Positions 20,188 through 29,511 of a DNA stretch of 64,000 bases are shown in pieces (the stretch's first letter is position 1; every line of letters starts with the position of its first letter). The notes beneath the pieces are model-generated. The model was not told the origin of the DNA. It did not search any database and worked only from the letters and a program-made list of their open reading frames with translations. Position numbers and translations under genes: made by a program. The stretch lies in contig NZ_JAFLWW010000005.1 in the NCBI RefSeq assembly GCF_018555685.1, forward strand, positions 434,001 through 498,000, written 5' to 3'. Origin of the DNA: Aminobacter anthyllidis. Its GTDB lineage: Bacteria > Pseudomonadota > Alphaproteobacteria > Rhizobiales > Rhizobiaceae.

Positions 20188-20616
20188 TCAGTTGGCGTCC
20201 GCGCGCGGTGCTTCGACGGCAACGATCTCGAGTTCGAGACGGCGGCCGTCGCGTGACGTCCAGGCGACCGACTGGCCTTCGCGAAGGCCGATCAGCGCCG
20301 CACCCACAGGTGTCAGGATCGAGACCTTGCCTTCGGCAATGTCCGCCTTCCCGGGATAGACCAGCGTCACCGTCTTGACCTCGCCGTCGCCACCGCGGAA
20401 CGTCACGGTCGAGCCCATGCGCACGACATTGGCCGGGATACGGCTGAGCGGCTTGATCTTGGCGCGCTCCATTTCGGCGAGCAGTTCCTCGGCAATGCCC
20501 GGCAGGCGTTCGAGGCTGGATTCGGCAAGGCCGGTCAGCCTGGCATGGTCGTTTTCGCTCACCACGATCTCATGTTCGCGGCGCTGCTTGATGTTCTGGC
20601 GCAATGGATGCCTCAT
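20188..20616 (-). CDS. rnk: Rnk/GreA C-terminal-like protein, copy 2
   Basis: 142 residues. An N-terminal helical arm (HARLTGLAESSLERLPGIAE) precedes the FKBP-like domain VVRMGSTVTFRGGDGEVKTV ... PVGAALIGLREGQSVAWTSR, closer to standard Rnk than copy 1. The start at 20616 (MRHPLRQN) is taken over an extension with no ribosome site. It lies 106 bp before copy 1 on the same strand. Confidence 0.83.
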   Translation of the reverse strand: MRHPLRQNIKQRREHEIVVSENDHARLTGLAESSLERLPGIAEELLAEMERAKIKPLSRIPANVVRMGSTVTFRGGDGEVKTVTLVYPGKADIAEGKVSILTPVGAALIGLREGQSVAWTSRDGRRLELEIVAVEAPRADAN

Positions 20617-20899
20617 AGATTCTCGTCCGGCCGTCGCGGAAACGCGCGCGACCGGTCCGTCCGCGCAAACGGACGTTTCCAAATGTTCAGACCGTTCCGC
20701 TACGCGTTCCGGTTCTCATGATTCATGCGTTGAAGAATGTGCCCCTGGGGCTCGGACGTCGCAAAGCGACCGAGCCGGGGCTAGGATCCCGCGATAGGGC
20801 AGACCCGAAACAGGGCAAAGCTGCCAATATGAGCGTAGGTGAACATAGGCGAAGGGTCGCCGACCCTGCCCTGCTTGTCAAGGGCGGCAGCCGGAAGGC

Positions 20900-21418
20900 C
20901 TATCCGGCCAAGTGCCGGAAGGCTGCGACAACCTCGTCGTAAACCCTGCGCTTGAATGGCACGATCAGCTCCGGCAGCTCGAACATCGGCTTCCACGCCC
21001 AACGGTCGAATTCGGCCGAATGGCCGCCGGGAGGCGGATTGATGGCAATCTCGCTTTCATCGCCCTCGAAGCGGAAAGCGAACCATTTCTGCGTCTGGCC
21101 GCGATATTTCCCCTTGAACGCGATACCCAGAAGATGCGGCGGCAGGTCGTAATTGATCCAGTCGGGCGCCTCGGCAAGCAGGCTGACGCTGCGCATGCCG
21201 GTCTCTTCGTAAAGCTCGCGCATGGCCGCCGGATATGGCTCCTCGCCCTTGTCGATGCCGCCCTGCGGCATCTGCCACAGCTGGTCTGTATTCGACAATT
21301 CGCTGTCCGGCTCGGCGATGCGGCGCCCGGCCCAGACCATTCCCCTGGCGTTCAGCACCATGATGCCGACGCAGGGGCGGTAAGGCAGATCTTCAGGCGC
21401 GTTCAGGGTTTTCGACAT
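20900..21418 (-). CDS. rppH: RNA pyrophosphohydrolase
   Basis: Nudix enzyme that removes pyrophosphate from mRNA 5' ends and so starts decay. 172 residues. The Nudix box is complete at about 53-75: [20 protein letters not shown] followed by [17 protein letters not shown] and [13 protein letters not shown] match alphaproteobacterial RppH. It lies 6 bp downstream of the polysaccharide deacetylase gene, in the line envC-ctpA-deacetylase-rppH that is usual in this order. Confidence 0.95.
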   Translation of the reverse strand: MSKTLNAPEDLPYRPCVGIMVLNARGMVWAGRRIAEPDSELSNTDQLWQMPQGGIDKGEEPYPAAMRELYEETGMRSVSLLAEAPDWINYDLPPHLLGIAFKGKYRGQTQKWFAFRFEGDESEIAINPPPGGHSAEFDRWAWKPMFELPELIVPFKRRVYDEVVAAFRHLAG

Positions 21419-21424
21419 CGTTTC

Positions 21425-22573
21425 CTATCCTCGTTCGGGGTCGCTCGCCACAGCCGAAATCGGCACGATCTCGATGCCGCGCTTGCGTGCCTCGCTTGCC
21501 CATGAGGCCACGGCGTCGACCGTGACGTCGAACGCATTGCCGGTTCCGATGGCAAAGCCCTTGGCGCGCGCCGTCCGCTCCAGCTCGTCGAGCTTGTCGA
21601 GGATCGCGCCACGATCCTGCACGCCGTCGATGATGGCATCGCCGGTCGCAAACGGCACGCCGTTCTTCAGCGCCGTCTCGGGCGCCAGGCTGCGTGCCGA
21701 AGAGCCGTCATCGACATAACCGATGCCGCGCTTGCCGAGCTCGGCCATCATCACACCCATCGCCTCCGGGCTCGTCGAGAAGCGCGCGCCCATATAATTC
21801 ATCACGGCGGTGTAGTTGGTCGTCCGCGACAGCGTCCAGCGCAGGTTCTTGAGGTTTTCGTCCGAACTTGCGTCGACCGTCAGCGTATTGCGTCCGGGAT
21901 TGACGTTGGGAAAATCGAATGGCTCCAGCGGCACCTGCATGACGATCTCGTGGCCCTCGCGCCGCGCCGCCTGCATCCAGCGGCCAAGGCTGTTGCCCTG
22001 TGGCGCGAAGCCAAGCGTGATCTCCGGCGGCAGCTTGCCGATCGCCGTCTGGGTTCCGGTCTGCGACAGTCCGAGCCCGCCGATCACGATCGCCACCCGC
22101 GCCCCGCGCGCACCCGACCAGGCCCGGGCATAGACGTCGAACGGGCGGCGCCCGTCGGCGGCGCGGATCGGCAACGGCCCGGCCGCGCTGTCCTCGATCA
22201 GTGCCTTCTCCGGCAGGTGGGCAATGCGCACATTCTGCCCGACGGCCGACGGGTCGCGGACGACCACGGCACCACCCTCGCTCTCGGGTGGATTGACGCG
22301 GATGATCTGCGGGCCGCCGCTGGTCGGTGCCGGTTTCGGCTTGGCCACGGGCTGGGCCGGGGCGGCAACAGGTTCGGGCACCGCCACCGCAACAACTTCG
22401 GGCGTGCGAAACGGCTTCTGGCGAAATGCAATCGAGGCCGACGCCGCTACCAGCGCCACAATGCACAGTCCGGCAAGCAGCGGGCCCTTGCGCAACCAGG
22501 CGAAGCGCTTGCCGGCTGGACGGCGCGGCGCCTGTCCGAGCGGACGGTCGATTTCCTTTTCGATCTGCACCAA
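21425..22573 (-). CDS. Divergent polysaccharide deacetylase family protein (YibQ-like)
   Basis: About 382 residues. A basic N-terminus and one membrane segment (about 31-49) anchor a periplasmic domain; residues 60-105 are a Pro/Ala-rich linker. The domain carries VAIVIGGLGLSQTGTQTAIG and GYVDDGSSARS, typical of the DUF610 group that travels with envC and ctpA. The start is TTG 22573 or GTG 22570; no ATG fits. A role in cell-wall metabolism is inferred from neighbours. The metal-binding residues of active deacetylases are only partly recognisable. Confidence 0.88.
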   Translation of the reverse strand: MVQIEKEIDRPLGQAPRRPAGKRFAWLRKGPLLAGLCIVALVAASASIAFRQKPFRTPEVVAVAVPEPVAAPAQPVAKPKPAPTSGGPQIIRVNPPESEGGAVVVRDPSAVGQNVRIAHLPEKALIEDSAAGPLPIRAADGRRPFDVYARAWSGARGARVAIVIGGLGLSQTGTQTAIGKLPPEITLGFAPQGNSLGRWMQAARREGHEIVMQVPLEPFDFPNVNPGRNTLTVDASSDENLKNLRWTLSRTTNYTAVMNYMGARFSTSPEAMGVMMAELGKRGIGYVDDGSSARSLAPETALKNGVPFATGDAIIDGVQDRGAILDKLDELERTARAKGFAIGTGNAFDVTVDAVASWASEARKRGIEIVPISAVASDPERG

Positions 22574-22682
22574 GCCGCTCTATGGCCGAAGCCAGCCTCC
22601 CCGAATCAAACTGCCGGAACCTTGCGGTCCCGGCAGCATGGCATTGTCATGTTGAGCAGGCCAGCGCTTCGCCGGCCGCCCC

Positions 22683-24011
22683 TTACTGCTGGTTCATCAC
22701 GGCCTTGTCGGGGTTGGGCGGGAAGGCCGGATCGGTCTTCTGTCCGCGCAACAGCTCCAGCGCATAGTTGAGCTGCAGGTCGTCCTTCGGCTCCGGCGGC
22801 ACATAGGCTGCCGAGCCCGACCCCTTGTCGCTTTCCTCAGCACCCTTGATGTGGCCCTTGAGCTCGGATTCGCCACGCGTCACGTCGCGGCCCTGCAGGT
22901 CTGCCGGCAGCGGCTGGTCGACCTTGATGTCGGGCGTAATGCCCTTGCCCTGGATCGACTTGCCCGACGGCGTGTAATAGAGCGCCGTCGTCAGCCTGAG
23001 CGCGCCGTTCTCGGCCAGCGGGATGATGGTCTGCACCGAACCCTTGCCGAAGGATTGCGTGCCCACCACGGTCGCACGGCGCAGGTCCTGCAGCGCGCCG
23101 GCCACGATTTCCGAGGCACTCGCCGAACCGCCATTGATCAGCACGATCAGCGGCTTGCCGTCGATATCATCGCCAGGACGCGAGTCGAAGCGGGTGATGT
23201 CCTTCGGATCGCGGCCACGAGTCGAAACGATCTCGCCACGGTCGAGGAAGGTGTCGGATACGCTGACCGCCTGGTCAAGCAGGCCGCCCGGGTTGAGGCG
23301 CAGGTCGAGCACATAACCCTTTAGCTTGTCCGTCGGGACCTGCTTCTTGATCGTGTCGATCGCATTCTGCAAGTCATCGAAGGTCTTTTCGGTGAAGGAG
23401 GTGACCTTCAGGTAGCCGACGTCGTTGTCGACGCGGAACTTGACGGCCTTGACCTTGATGACGTCGCGCATGATCGACAGCTCGATCGGCTTGTCGGCGC
23501 CTTCGCGCAGGATCGTCAGCTTGATCGGCGTGTTGATCAGGCCGCGCATCTTCTCGACCGCGTCGTTCAGCGTCAGGCCGCGAACCTCTTCGCCGTCGAT
23601 CTTGGAGATGTAATCGCCGGCCAGAACGCCAGCCTTGGCGGCAGGCGTGTCGTCGATCGGCGTGATGACCTTGACCAGCTCGTTTTCCATCGTCACCTCG
23701 ATGCCGAGGCCGCCGAACTCGCCCTTGGTCTGGACGCGCATGTCCTTGGCGGCTTCAGCGTTGAGATAGGACGAATGCGGATCGAGCGAGGTCAGCATGC
23801 CGTTGATGGCGCTTTCGATCAGCGCCTTTTCGTCCGGCGGGGTCACATACTGGCCGCGCACGCGTTCGAAGATGTCGCCGAAAATGGCGAGTTGGCGGTA
23901 GGTTTCGGAACCCGCCGCATTCGCTGTCGAGCCAGGCGCGCCGTACACCAGGCTCATCGCTGAGCCCCCCATCAGCGCCCCGGCAAGCAGAAGCGACAGT
24001 TTACGCATCAT
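22683..24011 (-). CDS. ctpA: Carboxy-terminal processing protease (S41)
   Basis: 442-residue periplasmic serine protease. Signal sequence at 1-33, PDZ domain about 95-180 (GGLGIEVTMENELVKVITPI), then the catalytic core with GSASASEIVAGAL (nucleophile Ser in residues 295-301) and FGKGSVQ (Lys323). C-terminal 60 residues are a Lys/Glu-rich tail. The start at 24011 has GGAAGGA 6 nt upstream and is 1 bp after the envC stop, so the two are coupled. Processes or degrades periplasmic proteins, often cell-wall hydrolases, in keeping with the EnvC neighbour. Confidence 0.94.
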   Translation of the reverse strand: MMRKLSLLLAGALMGGSAMSLVYGAPGSTANAAGSETYRQLAIFGDIFERVRGQYVTPPDEKALIESAINGMLTSLDPHSSYLNAEAAKDMRVQTKGEFGGLGIEVTMENELVKVITPIDDTPAAKAGVLAGDYISKIDGEEVRGLTLNDAVEKMRGLINTPIKLTILREGADKPIELSIMRDVIKVKAVKFRVDNDVGYLKVTSFTEKTFDDLQNAIDTIKKQVPTDKLKGYVLDLRLNPGGLLDQAVSVSDTFLDRGEIVSTRGRDPKDITRFDSRPGDDIDGKPLIVLINGGSASASEIVAGALQDLRRATVVGTQSFGKGSVQTIIPLAENGALRLTTALYYTPSGKSIQGKGITPDIKVDQPLPADLQGRDVTRGESELKGHIKGAEESDKGSGSAAYVPPEPKDDLQLNYALELLRGQKTDPAFPPNPDKAVMNQQ

Positions 24012-24012
24012 C

Positions 24013-25332
24013 TCATGTCCTTCCAGAGGTACGGTCCGCCCACCACGGGGTCGGATCGACGGGTTTTCCATCCTTGCGGAACTCGACATAGAGTTCCGGC
24101 GTCGCATTCGCATTGTCCGAGGCTGAGGTGCTCGCCACCCTCGCCTCTCCCATCGCACCGATCGGCTCGCCTGCTAGTACGGACTGACCCGGCGCGACGC
24201 TGATTCTGCTCATCCCCGCCAAGACGACATGATAGCCATCGCCGGCGTTGAGGATCAAGAGTTGACCATAGGAGCGGAACGGCCCCGCATAAAGAACGCT
24301 TCCATCCGCCGGAGCGGTGACGATGGCGCCCGATTGTGTCGCAACCATGTCCCCAAGCATGGTTCCGCCTATGCCGTCGTCGGCACCGAAGCGGCGTTTT
24401 ACCCGCCCGGAAACAGGTAGCGCCACCTGCCCCTGGAGCAAGGAAAACGGTGCGGAAGCAACAAGTTGGTTGGCATCGGGCACCACAGGAACGACGGGTT
24501 CGTTTGCTGCCTTTGCAGCCTCCTCCGCCTGCTTCCTTGCAGCTTCCGCGTCGGCCGTCTTCTTCGCCGCCTGCTTGTCGAGCGAGGCGATCAAATCTTT
24601 GAGACTTTCGGCCCGCGCCGCAAGTTCGGCCGATTTTTTTGTTTCGTCGGCAAGCGCGATCTCGGATTCCGAGCGCAGCCGGCCCTTGGCTTCGAGCAGC
24701 AGGTCAAGCCGCGCCTTTTCGCCTGCCTGCGCCGTCATAGCGGTTGTCAGGCGGTCGCGCTCCGCCTCGATGGAGGCGACCACCCGCGACAACTCCTTGA
24801 GGTCGGCCATCAATATCTCGGTTTCCGAGCGCAACTCGGGCACCACGGCGCCGAGAAGGATGGCGCTGCGGATCGACGACAGCGCGTCCTCCGGCTTGAC
24901 CAGGATGGCCGGCGGCGGATTGAGGCCCATCCGCTGCAGCGCACCCAGAACCTCGGCGAGCACGCCACGGCGCATGTTGAGCGAGGTACGGATGCCCGCC
25001 TCCTGCTCCTTCAGCCCCTCGAGCTTGCCGGCGATGTCTTCGATATCCTGGGCAAGCTTGCGTTCTGTCTTGGCCGACTGGATCAGCGCCGCCGTGATCG
25101 AAGCATGATCTTTCTTCACCTGGGCGATCTCGGCCGCCAGCTTTTCGCGCCGCTCGGCTGAAACCTCGATGACGCGCGACAGATTCTCGAGTTCGGACCG
25201 GGTTCGTTCCGGATCCGGCAAGGGCGGCCCCACCTGGGCCGACGCAACCCCACAGGCAAGCGCAATCCAGCATGCCGCGACGATGCCGCGGCATGGTTGA
25301 AGCCACGCCTTCACTGGGGTACTCCGCGCCAT
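24013..25332 (-). CDS. envC: EnvC-type murein hydrolase activator (degenerate M23 domain)
   Basis: 439 residues. Signal peptide to about residue 32, then long coiled-coil segments (about 38-115 and 170-265), then a LytM/M23 domain from about 300. The zinc-binding HxxxD and HxH motifs are not present: the expected positions read YGQLLILNAGDGYHVVLAG and LYVEFRKDG. It is therefore probably not a peptidase but an activator of amidases at the septum, like EnvC. Co-transcribed with ctpA. Confidence 0.9.
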   Translation of the reverse strand: MARSTPVKAWLQPCRGIVAACWIALACGVASAQVGPPLPDPERTRSELENLSRVIEVSAERREKLAAEIAQVKKDHASITAALIQSAKTERKLAQDIEDIAGKLEGLKEQEAGIRTSLNMRRGVLAEVLGALQRMGLNPPPAILVKPEDALSSIRSAILLGAVVPELRSETEILMADLKELSRVVASIEAERDRLTTAMTAQAGEKARLDLLLEAKGRLRSESEIALADETKKSAELAARAESLKDLIASLDKQAAKKTADAEAARKQAEEAAKAANEPVVPVVPDANQLVASAPFSLLQGQVALPVSGRVKRRFGADDGIGGTMLGDMVATQSGAIVTAPADGSVLYAGPFRSYGQLLILNAGDGYHVVLAGMSRISVAPGQSVLAGEPIGAMGEARVASTSASDNANATPELYVEFRKDGKPVDPTPWWADRTSGRT

Positions 25333-25454
25333 GCGATGATCCGGTTGTAAGCTTGCGACTCTAGCGGCGGCATCGTTAACGAACCATCAACCATGTTTGG
25401 CCGGCATAGCCGCTCGGGAGCCTTGACCAGCCATTTTGTCGAATTCCGGGCATT

Positions 25455-25937
25455 TCACGCGCGGTGATAGGGATGCCCTGAAAGAATGGTTGCGGCGCGA
25501 TAGAGTTGCTCGCCGAGCATGATGCGGACCATCTGGTGCGGCCATGTCGCGGCGCCGAAGGAAATCAGCATGTTGGCTTCGTTGCGCAACGCCTTGTCAT
25601 GGCCGTCGGGCCCACCAATCGCGATCATCAGTCCGCGCTGGCCGCCATCGCGCAACGCGGCAATCTTGTCGGCGAATTGTTGTGAGGAGAAGTTCTTGCC
25701 GCGCTCGTCGAGCAGGATCAGCGCTGTTCCAGAGACCATCTGGGCACGCAGCCTGTCGGCTTCCTCGCGCCGCCGCTCGTCAACATCGCGGGCGCGGCTT
25801 TCGGCGATCTCGGTAACGCCGGAAAAGTCGAAGCCGAGCGGACCACCGCTTTTCGAGAACCGGTCGAGATAGCGGTCGGCGAGTTCCTTCTCAGGGCCGG
25901 CTTTCATCCGGCCCACGGCATGTATCGCTACCTTCAT
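25455..25937 (-). CDS. rlmH: 23S rRNA (pseudouridine1915-N3)-methyltransferase
   Basis: 160-residue SPOUT-fold enzyme that methylates pseudouridine 1915 of 23S rRNA. The SAM-binding knot is visible: LILLDERGKNFSSQQFADKI, then IAIGGPDGHD and the C-terminal MLGEQLYRAATILSGHPYHR. Full length. It lies 17 bp after rsfS, the classical pair. Confidence 0.96.
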   Translation of the reverse strand: MKVAIHAVGRMKAGPEKELADRYLDRFSKSGGPLGFDFSGVTEIAESRARDVDERRREEADRLRAQMVSGTALILLDERGKNFSSQQFADKIAALRDGGQRGLMIAIGGPDGHDKALRNEANMLISFGAATWPHQMVRIMLGEQLYRAATILSGHPYHRA

Positions 25938-25954
25938 CCCTGGCGTCTAACGGT

Positions 25955-26332
25955 TCAATGAACCGTTTCTTCCTCTAGATCCGGCGCCTGCCACATCTTT
26001 TCGAGATTGTAGAACTCGCGGATCTCGGGCCGGAAGATATGGACGATGATGTCGCCTGAATCGATGAGCACCCAGTCGGCGCCCGACAGCCCCTCGACGC
26101 GGGCAGTGCCGAGACCGGCATCTTTCAGCGCTGTGAGGAGATGACCGGCAACCGCCGCGACATGACGGTGCGACCGGCCCGAGGCGATGACCATATAGTC
26201 GCCTAGGCTCGATTTCCCCTGGATGTCGATGGAGACAATATCTTCGGCCTTGGAGTCTTCCAGACTGACAAGGACTGTTTTGATGGCGCGGGCAACGGCG
26301 TCGAATTCGCCTATCCCGGCCGGCGAAGGCAT
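25955..26332 (-). CDS. rsfS: Ribosomal silencing factor RsfS
   Basis: 125 residues. Binds L14 and blocks subunit joining in slow growth. Family marks: KAEDIVSIDIQGKSSLGDYM, VIASGRSHRHVAAVAGHLL, and DWVLIDSGDIIVHIFRPEIR. In related genomes nadD is directly upstream; here an MFS/AraC pair lies between. The start may be further upstream, but 26332 gives the usual length. Confidence 0.93.
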   Translation of the reverse strand: MPSPAGIGEFDAVARAIKTVLVSLEDSKAEDIVSIDIQGKSSLGDYMVIASGRSHRHVAAVAGHLLTALKDAGLGTARVEGLSGADWVLIDSGDIIVHIFRPEIREFYNLEKMWQAPDLEEETVH

Positions 26333-26499
26333 AATTTCCGCCTTCTTCCGAAGTGCTGTTCTCAGTGTCTTTCCTTTCCGACAGGAACAACCAAATCACC
26401 CTGAACTCGGGCGACACCATTCAGATAGGCAGAGTTGGGCTACAGTTTCAAGACAGCGACAACAAGTTGATCGCCCGGCCGCTTCCATACCTGCCCTGC

Positions 26500-27747
26500 T
26501 CAAGGCTCGGCCGATGGCGGCAACTGCGCCGACATGGGCGAAAAGCTGCCCGCCTCGCCCGCCGGCACCGCCTGGTTGATGCGCAGCCGCCAGAGCACGA
26601 ATACTGTGAACAGGGCGGCTACGGCAATCGCGACATACATGAAAGCCTGGGTGCCGTAGAACGCGGTCAGCAAGGTACCGAGGCCAGGCACGATGAAACC
26701 CGACAGCGACCAGGCAAACAGCATGCTGCTCGACAGCGCCACGAGATCGTCCTTGTGGGCGCGGTCGCTGGCATGCGCGCTCGACAGCGAATAGATCGAT
26801 TCGCTCGCTCCGCTCCACACCACATAGATTGCGACCATGACCGGCAAGGCACTGCCGTCGAAACGGTTTGCGGCCAGACCGGCGATCACCACCAGAAGCC
26901 CCGCCGCCACCAACACATAGCGCCGGTCGGTGCGGTCGGAAATCCAGCCGAACGGAATCTGGAACAGCAGCGTGCCGAGCGGCATGGCAAACAACAATGT
27001 GGCCACCTCCTGCTGGCTGAAGCCGCTCGCCGTCGCGTGGATTGGAGCAAAGCCGGCGATCATCATCGACAGCCCGCCGACGGCCAACATGCCGGCAACG
27101 CCGACGGGGGAGATGCGCCACGCGCGCCCCAGTGCGACCGAGGCCGCCAGCGGCGGCGGTGGCTGGCGCAGGCGGGTCAGCCCCACGGGCAGGATCGAAA
27201 TGGCCGCGAAGGCAACACAAAGCAGCGGCGCCTGCGGCGTTGCGATGTCGATGAAGCGCAGCAGGAACGAGCCGACGCCGAGGCCGACGACATAGGCGAC
27301 ATAGAAGGTCGCCATGACCCGGCCGCGTATGTCGTTACCGACAGCATCGTTGAGCCAGCTCTGGGCCACGATGAACAGCCCGCAGATAGCAAAGCCGTAG
27401 AGCACCCGGGCGGCAATCCAGATGAGCGGGAACGGCCCGGCCGCCACGGCGACGTTTGAGAGTACGATCAGCGCGGAGAACACCATATAGGCGCGTGCAT
27501 GGCCGACGCGGCGCACCAACGTGCCGGTGAGCATGCAGCCGGCCAGGCCGCCTGCCGAAAGTCCGGTCAGGATCGAGCCGGCCCAGGTCGGCGCATAGCC
27601 CGCAGCGCCCAGGCTGACCGGAATGTAGCCGAACATCAGGCCATTGCCGACGGCGAGCAGCGCCATCGCCAGGATCACGCCGGCAACGGCAATCGCCGGC
27701 GTGTGTTCGCCCTCCTCGGCCGTACTCGTGTCGTCCCGCTGATCCAT
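26500..27747 (-). CDS. MFS transporter
   Basis: About 415 residues with twelve hydrophobic segments. It resembles MFS carriers of the YcaD/drug-efflux kind: AGYAPTWAGSILTGLSAGGL and the cytoplasmic loop TGTLVRRVGHARAYMVFSAL in the first half, FGWISDRTDRRYVLVAAGLL in the second. Substrate unknown. A start at 27747 (MDQRDDTS) fits the topology; the ribosome site is weak, and longer in-frame versions look like non-coding extension. It is divergent from an AraC/GyrI-type regulator, as many multidrug exporters are. Confidence 0.85.
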   Translation of the reverse strand: MDQRDDTSTAEEGEHTPAIAVAGVILAMALLAVGNGLMFGYIPVSLGAAGYAPTWAGSILTGLSAGGLAGCMLTGTLVRRVGHARAYMVFSALIVLSNVAVAAGPFPLIWIAARVLYGFAICGLFIVAQSWLNDAVGNDIRGRVMATFYVAYVVGLGVGSFLLRFIDIATPQAPLLCVAFAAISILPVGLTRLRQPPPPLAASVALGRAWRISPVGVAGMLAVGGLSMMIAGFAPIHATASGFSQQEVATLLFAMPLGTLLFQIPFGWISDRTDRRYVLVAAGLLVVIAGLAANRFDGSALPVMVAIYVVWSGASESIYSLSSAHASDRAHKDDLVALSSSMLFAWSLSGFIVPGLGTLLTAFYGTQAFMYVAIAVAALFTVFVLWRLRINQAVPAGEAGSFSPMSAQLPPSAEP

Positions 27748-27927
27748 GCAGCAACGTCGCTCGTCCAGGGCTTGCGCGCAGCCGCAATTGCGACATGGAC
27801 CATGCCGACCAAGCCAAAAAAAGTCGGGCAGGCGTCGTTTTGACATCGACATCGCTGCAAAAAGGCGCTGTGCAGCAAGCGCGATCAAATGGACCGCCCC
27901 GGCTAGAGGCATATCGGGGCCGTTCTC

Positions 27928-28773
27928 ATGCCGGAAAGACCCATGACACCCGTTCAGAAAGCCATCTGGTACATCGAAAGCCACTACTTCAAGGACATCG
28001 GCCTCGACGATATCGCCACGGCTGGCGGTGTCTCGCGCTTCCATATGTCCCGGGCCTTCGCAGCCGCCACCGGCCATTCGGTCACGGGCTACATCAGGGC
28101 TCGCCGCCTGACCGACGCGGCGCATGCTCTGGCCAAGGGTGCGCCCGACATTTTGGCGGTCGCGCTCGACGCCGGTTATGGCTCGCATGAGGCGTTCACC
28201 CGGGCCTTCCGCGACCGCTTCGGGCAGACGCCCGAGGAGGTGCGCGCGAACGGCTCCGTATCCCAGCCCCAACGCCTGGAGCTTCTCAAGATGGATGAAA
28301 CCTTTGTCGAAAACCTCGCCCCGTCACGCTTTGTCGACGGCGGCCCCTTGCTCATCGCCGGCTTCGGCCAGCGCTACACCAGCGAAACCAGCCTGGCGAT
28401 CCCGTCGCTGTGGCAGCGCTTCGGCCCGCATTTCGGCAGCGTGCCCGGCCAGAAGAACTATGTCGGCTACGGCGTCTGCCACAACTTTGACGACGACAGC
28501 TTCGAGTACATCGCCGGCGTCGAGGTCAAGGACTTCTCGGACCTGACATCCGAGTACAGCCGCCTGCGCATCGCCCCGCAGCGCTATGCGGTGTTTGCCA
28601 CCACCGACCACATCTCGATGATCCGCCGCATCACCCATACGGTATGGAGCAAGTGGCTGCCGACATCGGGCCATGAAGCCGCCGACGGCCCCAACTTCGA
28701 ACTCTACCCCGAGACCTTCGACCCGGCGACCGGCAATGGCGGCTACGAACTCTGGATCCCGATCAAGAGCTAG
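27928..28773 (+). CDS. AraC-family regulator with GyrI-like effector domain
   Basis: 281 residues. N-terminal double helix-turn-helix of AraC type (about 6-105: IGLDDIATAGGVSRFHMSRA ... DILAVALDAGYGSHEAFTRA). C-terminal domain about 130-281 is the GyrI-like/Rob small-molecule binding fold (YAVFATTDHISMIRRITHTV, FELYPETF). Such proteins, like Rob and BmrR, bind hydrophobic drugs, so it probably activates the divergent MFS gene. Its last 11 bp overlap the nadD 3' end, tail to tail. Start may be 5 codons later. Confidence 0.9.
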   Translation: MPERPMTPVQKAIWYIESHYFKDIGLDDIATAGGVSRFHMSRAFAAATGHSVTGYIRARRLTDAAHALAKGAPDILAVALDAGYGSHEAFTRAFRDRFGQTPEEVRANGSVSQPQRLELLKMDETFVENLAPSRFVDGGPLLIAGFGQRYTSETSLAIPSLWQRFGPHFGSVPGQKNYVGYGVCHNFDDDSFEYIAGVEVKDFSDLTSEYSRLRIAPQRYAVFATTDHISMIRRITHTVWSKWLPTSGHEAADGPNFELYPETFDPATGNGGYELWIPIKS

Positions 28774-29365
28774 GCTTTTCCTTGGCGGTCCCGTTCCTCA
28801 GCGCTGTCGACGACAGCAGCGAACGCGGACCATGGATGAAGGTCCAGGCGGGGGCCTTCATCCGCGCCAGCAGCGGGGCGTCACCTTCGTCGACGCGGGC
28901 ATAATCGAAGGTCTTGGCGACCACCGAAGACAGGAACGACAGCGTCGCCCCAGGCCGGTCGATGACGGCGATCGGGAAGGTCATCACGATCTGGCGCCAG
29001 CGCTGCCAGCGGTGGAAATCGCGCAGGTTGTCCGCCCCCATGATCCAGACGAAATCGACGCCCGGATTGCGCGCCTTGATCAGCGCCAACGTGTCGGCGG
29101 TGTAGCGCACATGATGCGCCGCCTCGAAGGCAGTGACCTTGATGCGCGGGTTTTCGGCGATCGCCTCCGACAGCTCGATGCGCTTTGCCAGCGGCGCCAG
29201 CTCGCGCGTGCTTTTCAGGGGGTTGCCCGGGGTCACCATCCACCACAGCTGGTCGAGTTGCAGGCGGCGCATGGCGATCTCGGCGACAAGGCCATGGCCG
29301 GCATGCGGCGGGTTGAACGACCCGCCAAACAGTCCAACCTGCATGCCCTTCATGGCATGCGGCAT
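28763..29365 (-). CDS. nadD: Nicotinate-nucleotide adenylyltransferase
   Basis: About 200 residues. Joins nicotinate mononucleotide to AMP in NAD synthesis. The nucleotide-binding GLFGGSFNPPHAGH is near the N-terminus and the SSTALRNG (ISSTxIR-type) motif near the C-terminus. Alternative ATGs at 29353 and 29344 are in frame; I take 29365 since homologues carry a similar short leader. The reading frame continues upstream through a palindromic repeat but this is not expected to be translated. Confidence 0.93.
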   Translation of the reverse strand: MPHAMKGMQVGLFGGSFNPPHAGHGLVAEIAMRRLQLDQLWWMVTPGNPLKSTRELAPLAKRIELSEAIAENPRIKVTAFEAAHHVRYTADTLALIKARNPGVDFVWIMGADNLRDFHRWQRWRQIVMTFPIAVIDRPGATLSFLSSVVAKTFDYARVDEGDAPLLARMKAPAWTFIHGPRSLLSSTALRNGTAKEKPSS

Positions 29366-29385
29366 GCGGAGATATTGCGAAGCAA

Positions 29386-29506
29386 CACCCTCCCCCTTGT
29401 GGGGAGGGTCGATCCGCGCAGCGGAGCGGGGTGGGGGTGCCTCTGACGTCAGTTTGTTACCCCCGGCTCGCCTTGCTCGCCACCCTCCCCACAAAGGGAG
29501 GGCAAT
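29386..29506. repeat. Palindromic intergenic repeat between proA and nadD
   Basis: Two related hairpins bracket the element: CCCTCCCCCTTGTGGGGAGGG form at 29388-29408 and CCCTCCCC-ACAAA-GGGAGGG at 29483-29502, with GGGGTGGGGGTG and ACCCCCGGCTCG segments between. Wording such as GATCCGCGCAGCGGAGCGGG and GCTCGCCTTGCTCGCCA is common in dispersed rhizobial elements. It fills the whole gap. Confidence 0.7.
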
Positions 29507-29511
29507 CCCCA

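Noticed and set aside
18285-20378. 697-codon plus-strand frame opposite dadA and the first rnk gene
   Set aside because: Runs across two well-supported minus-strand genes and their gap; no recognisable domain.
24013-25332. Active M23 metallopeptidase
   Set aside because: Zinc-binding HxxxD and HxH motifs are missing; EnvC-type activator is more likely.
29388-29502. CRISPR-like repeats
   Set aside because: Only two hairpins, each self-complementary, without regular spacers; they belong to a dispersed palindromic element.
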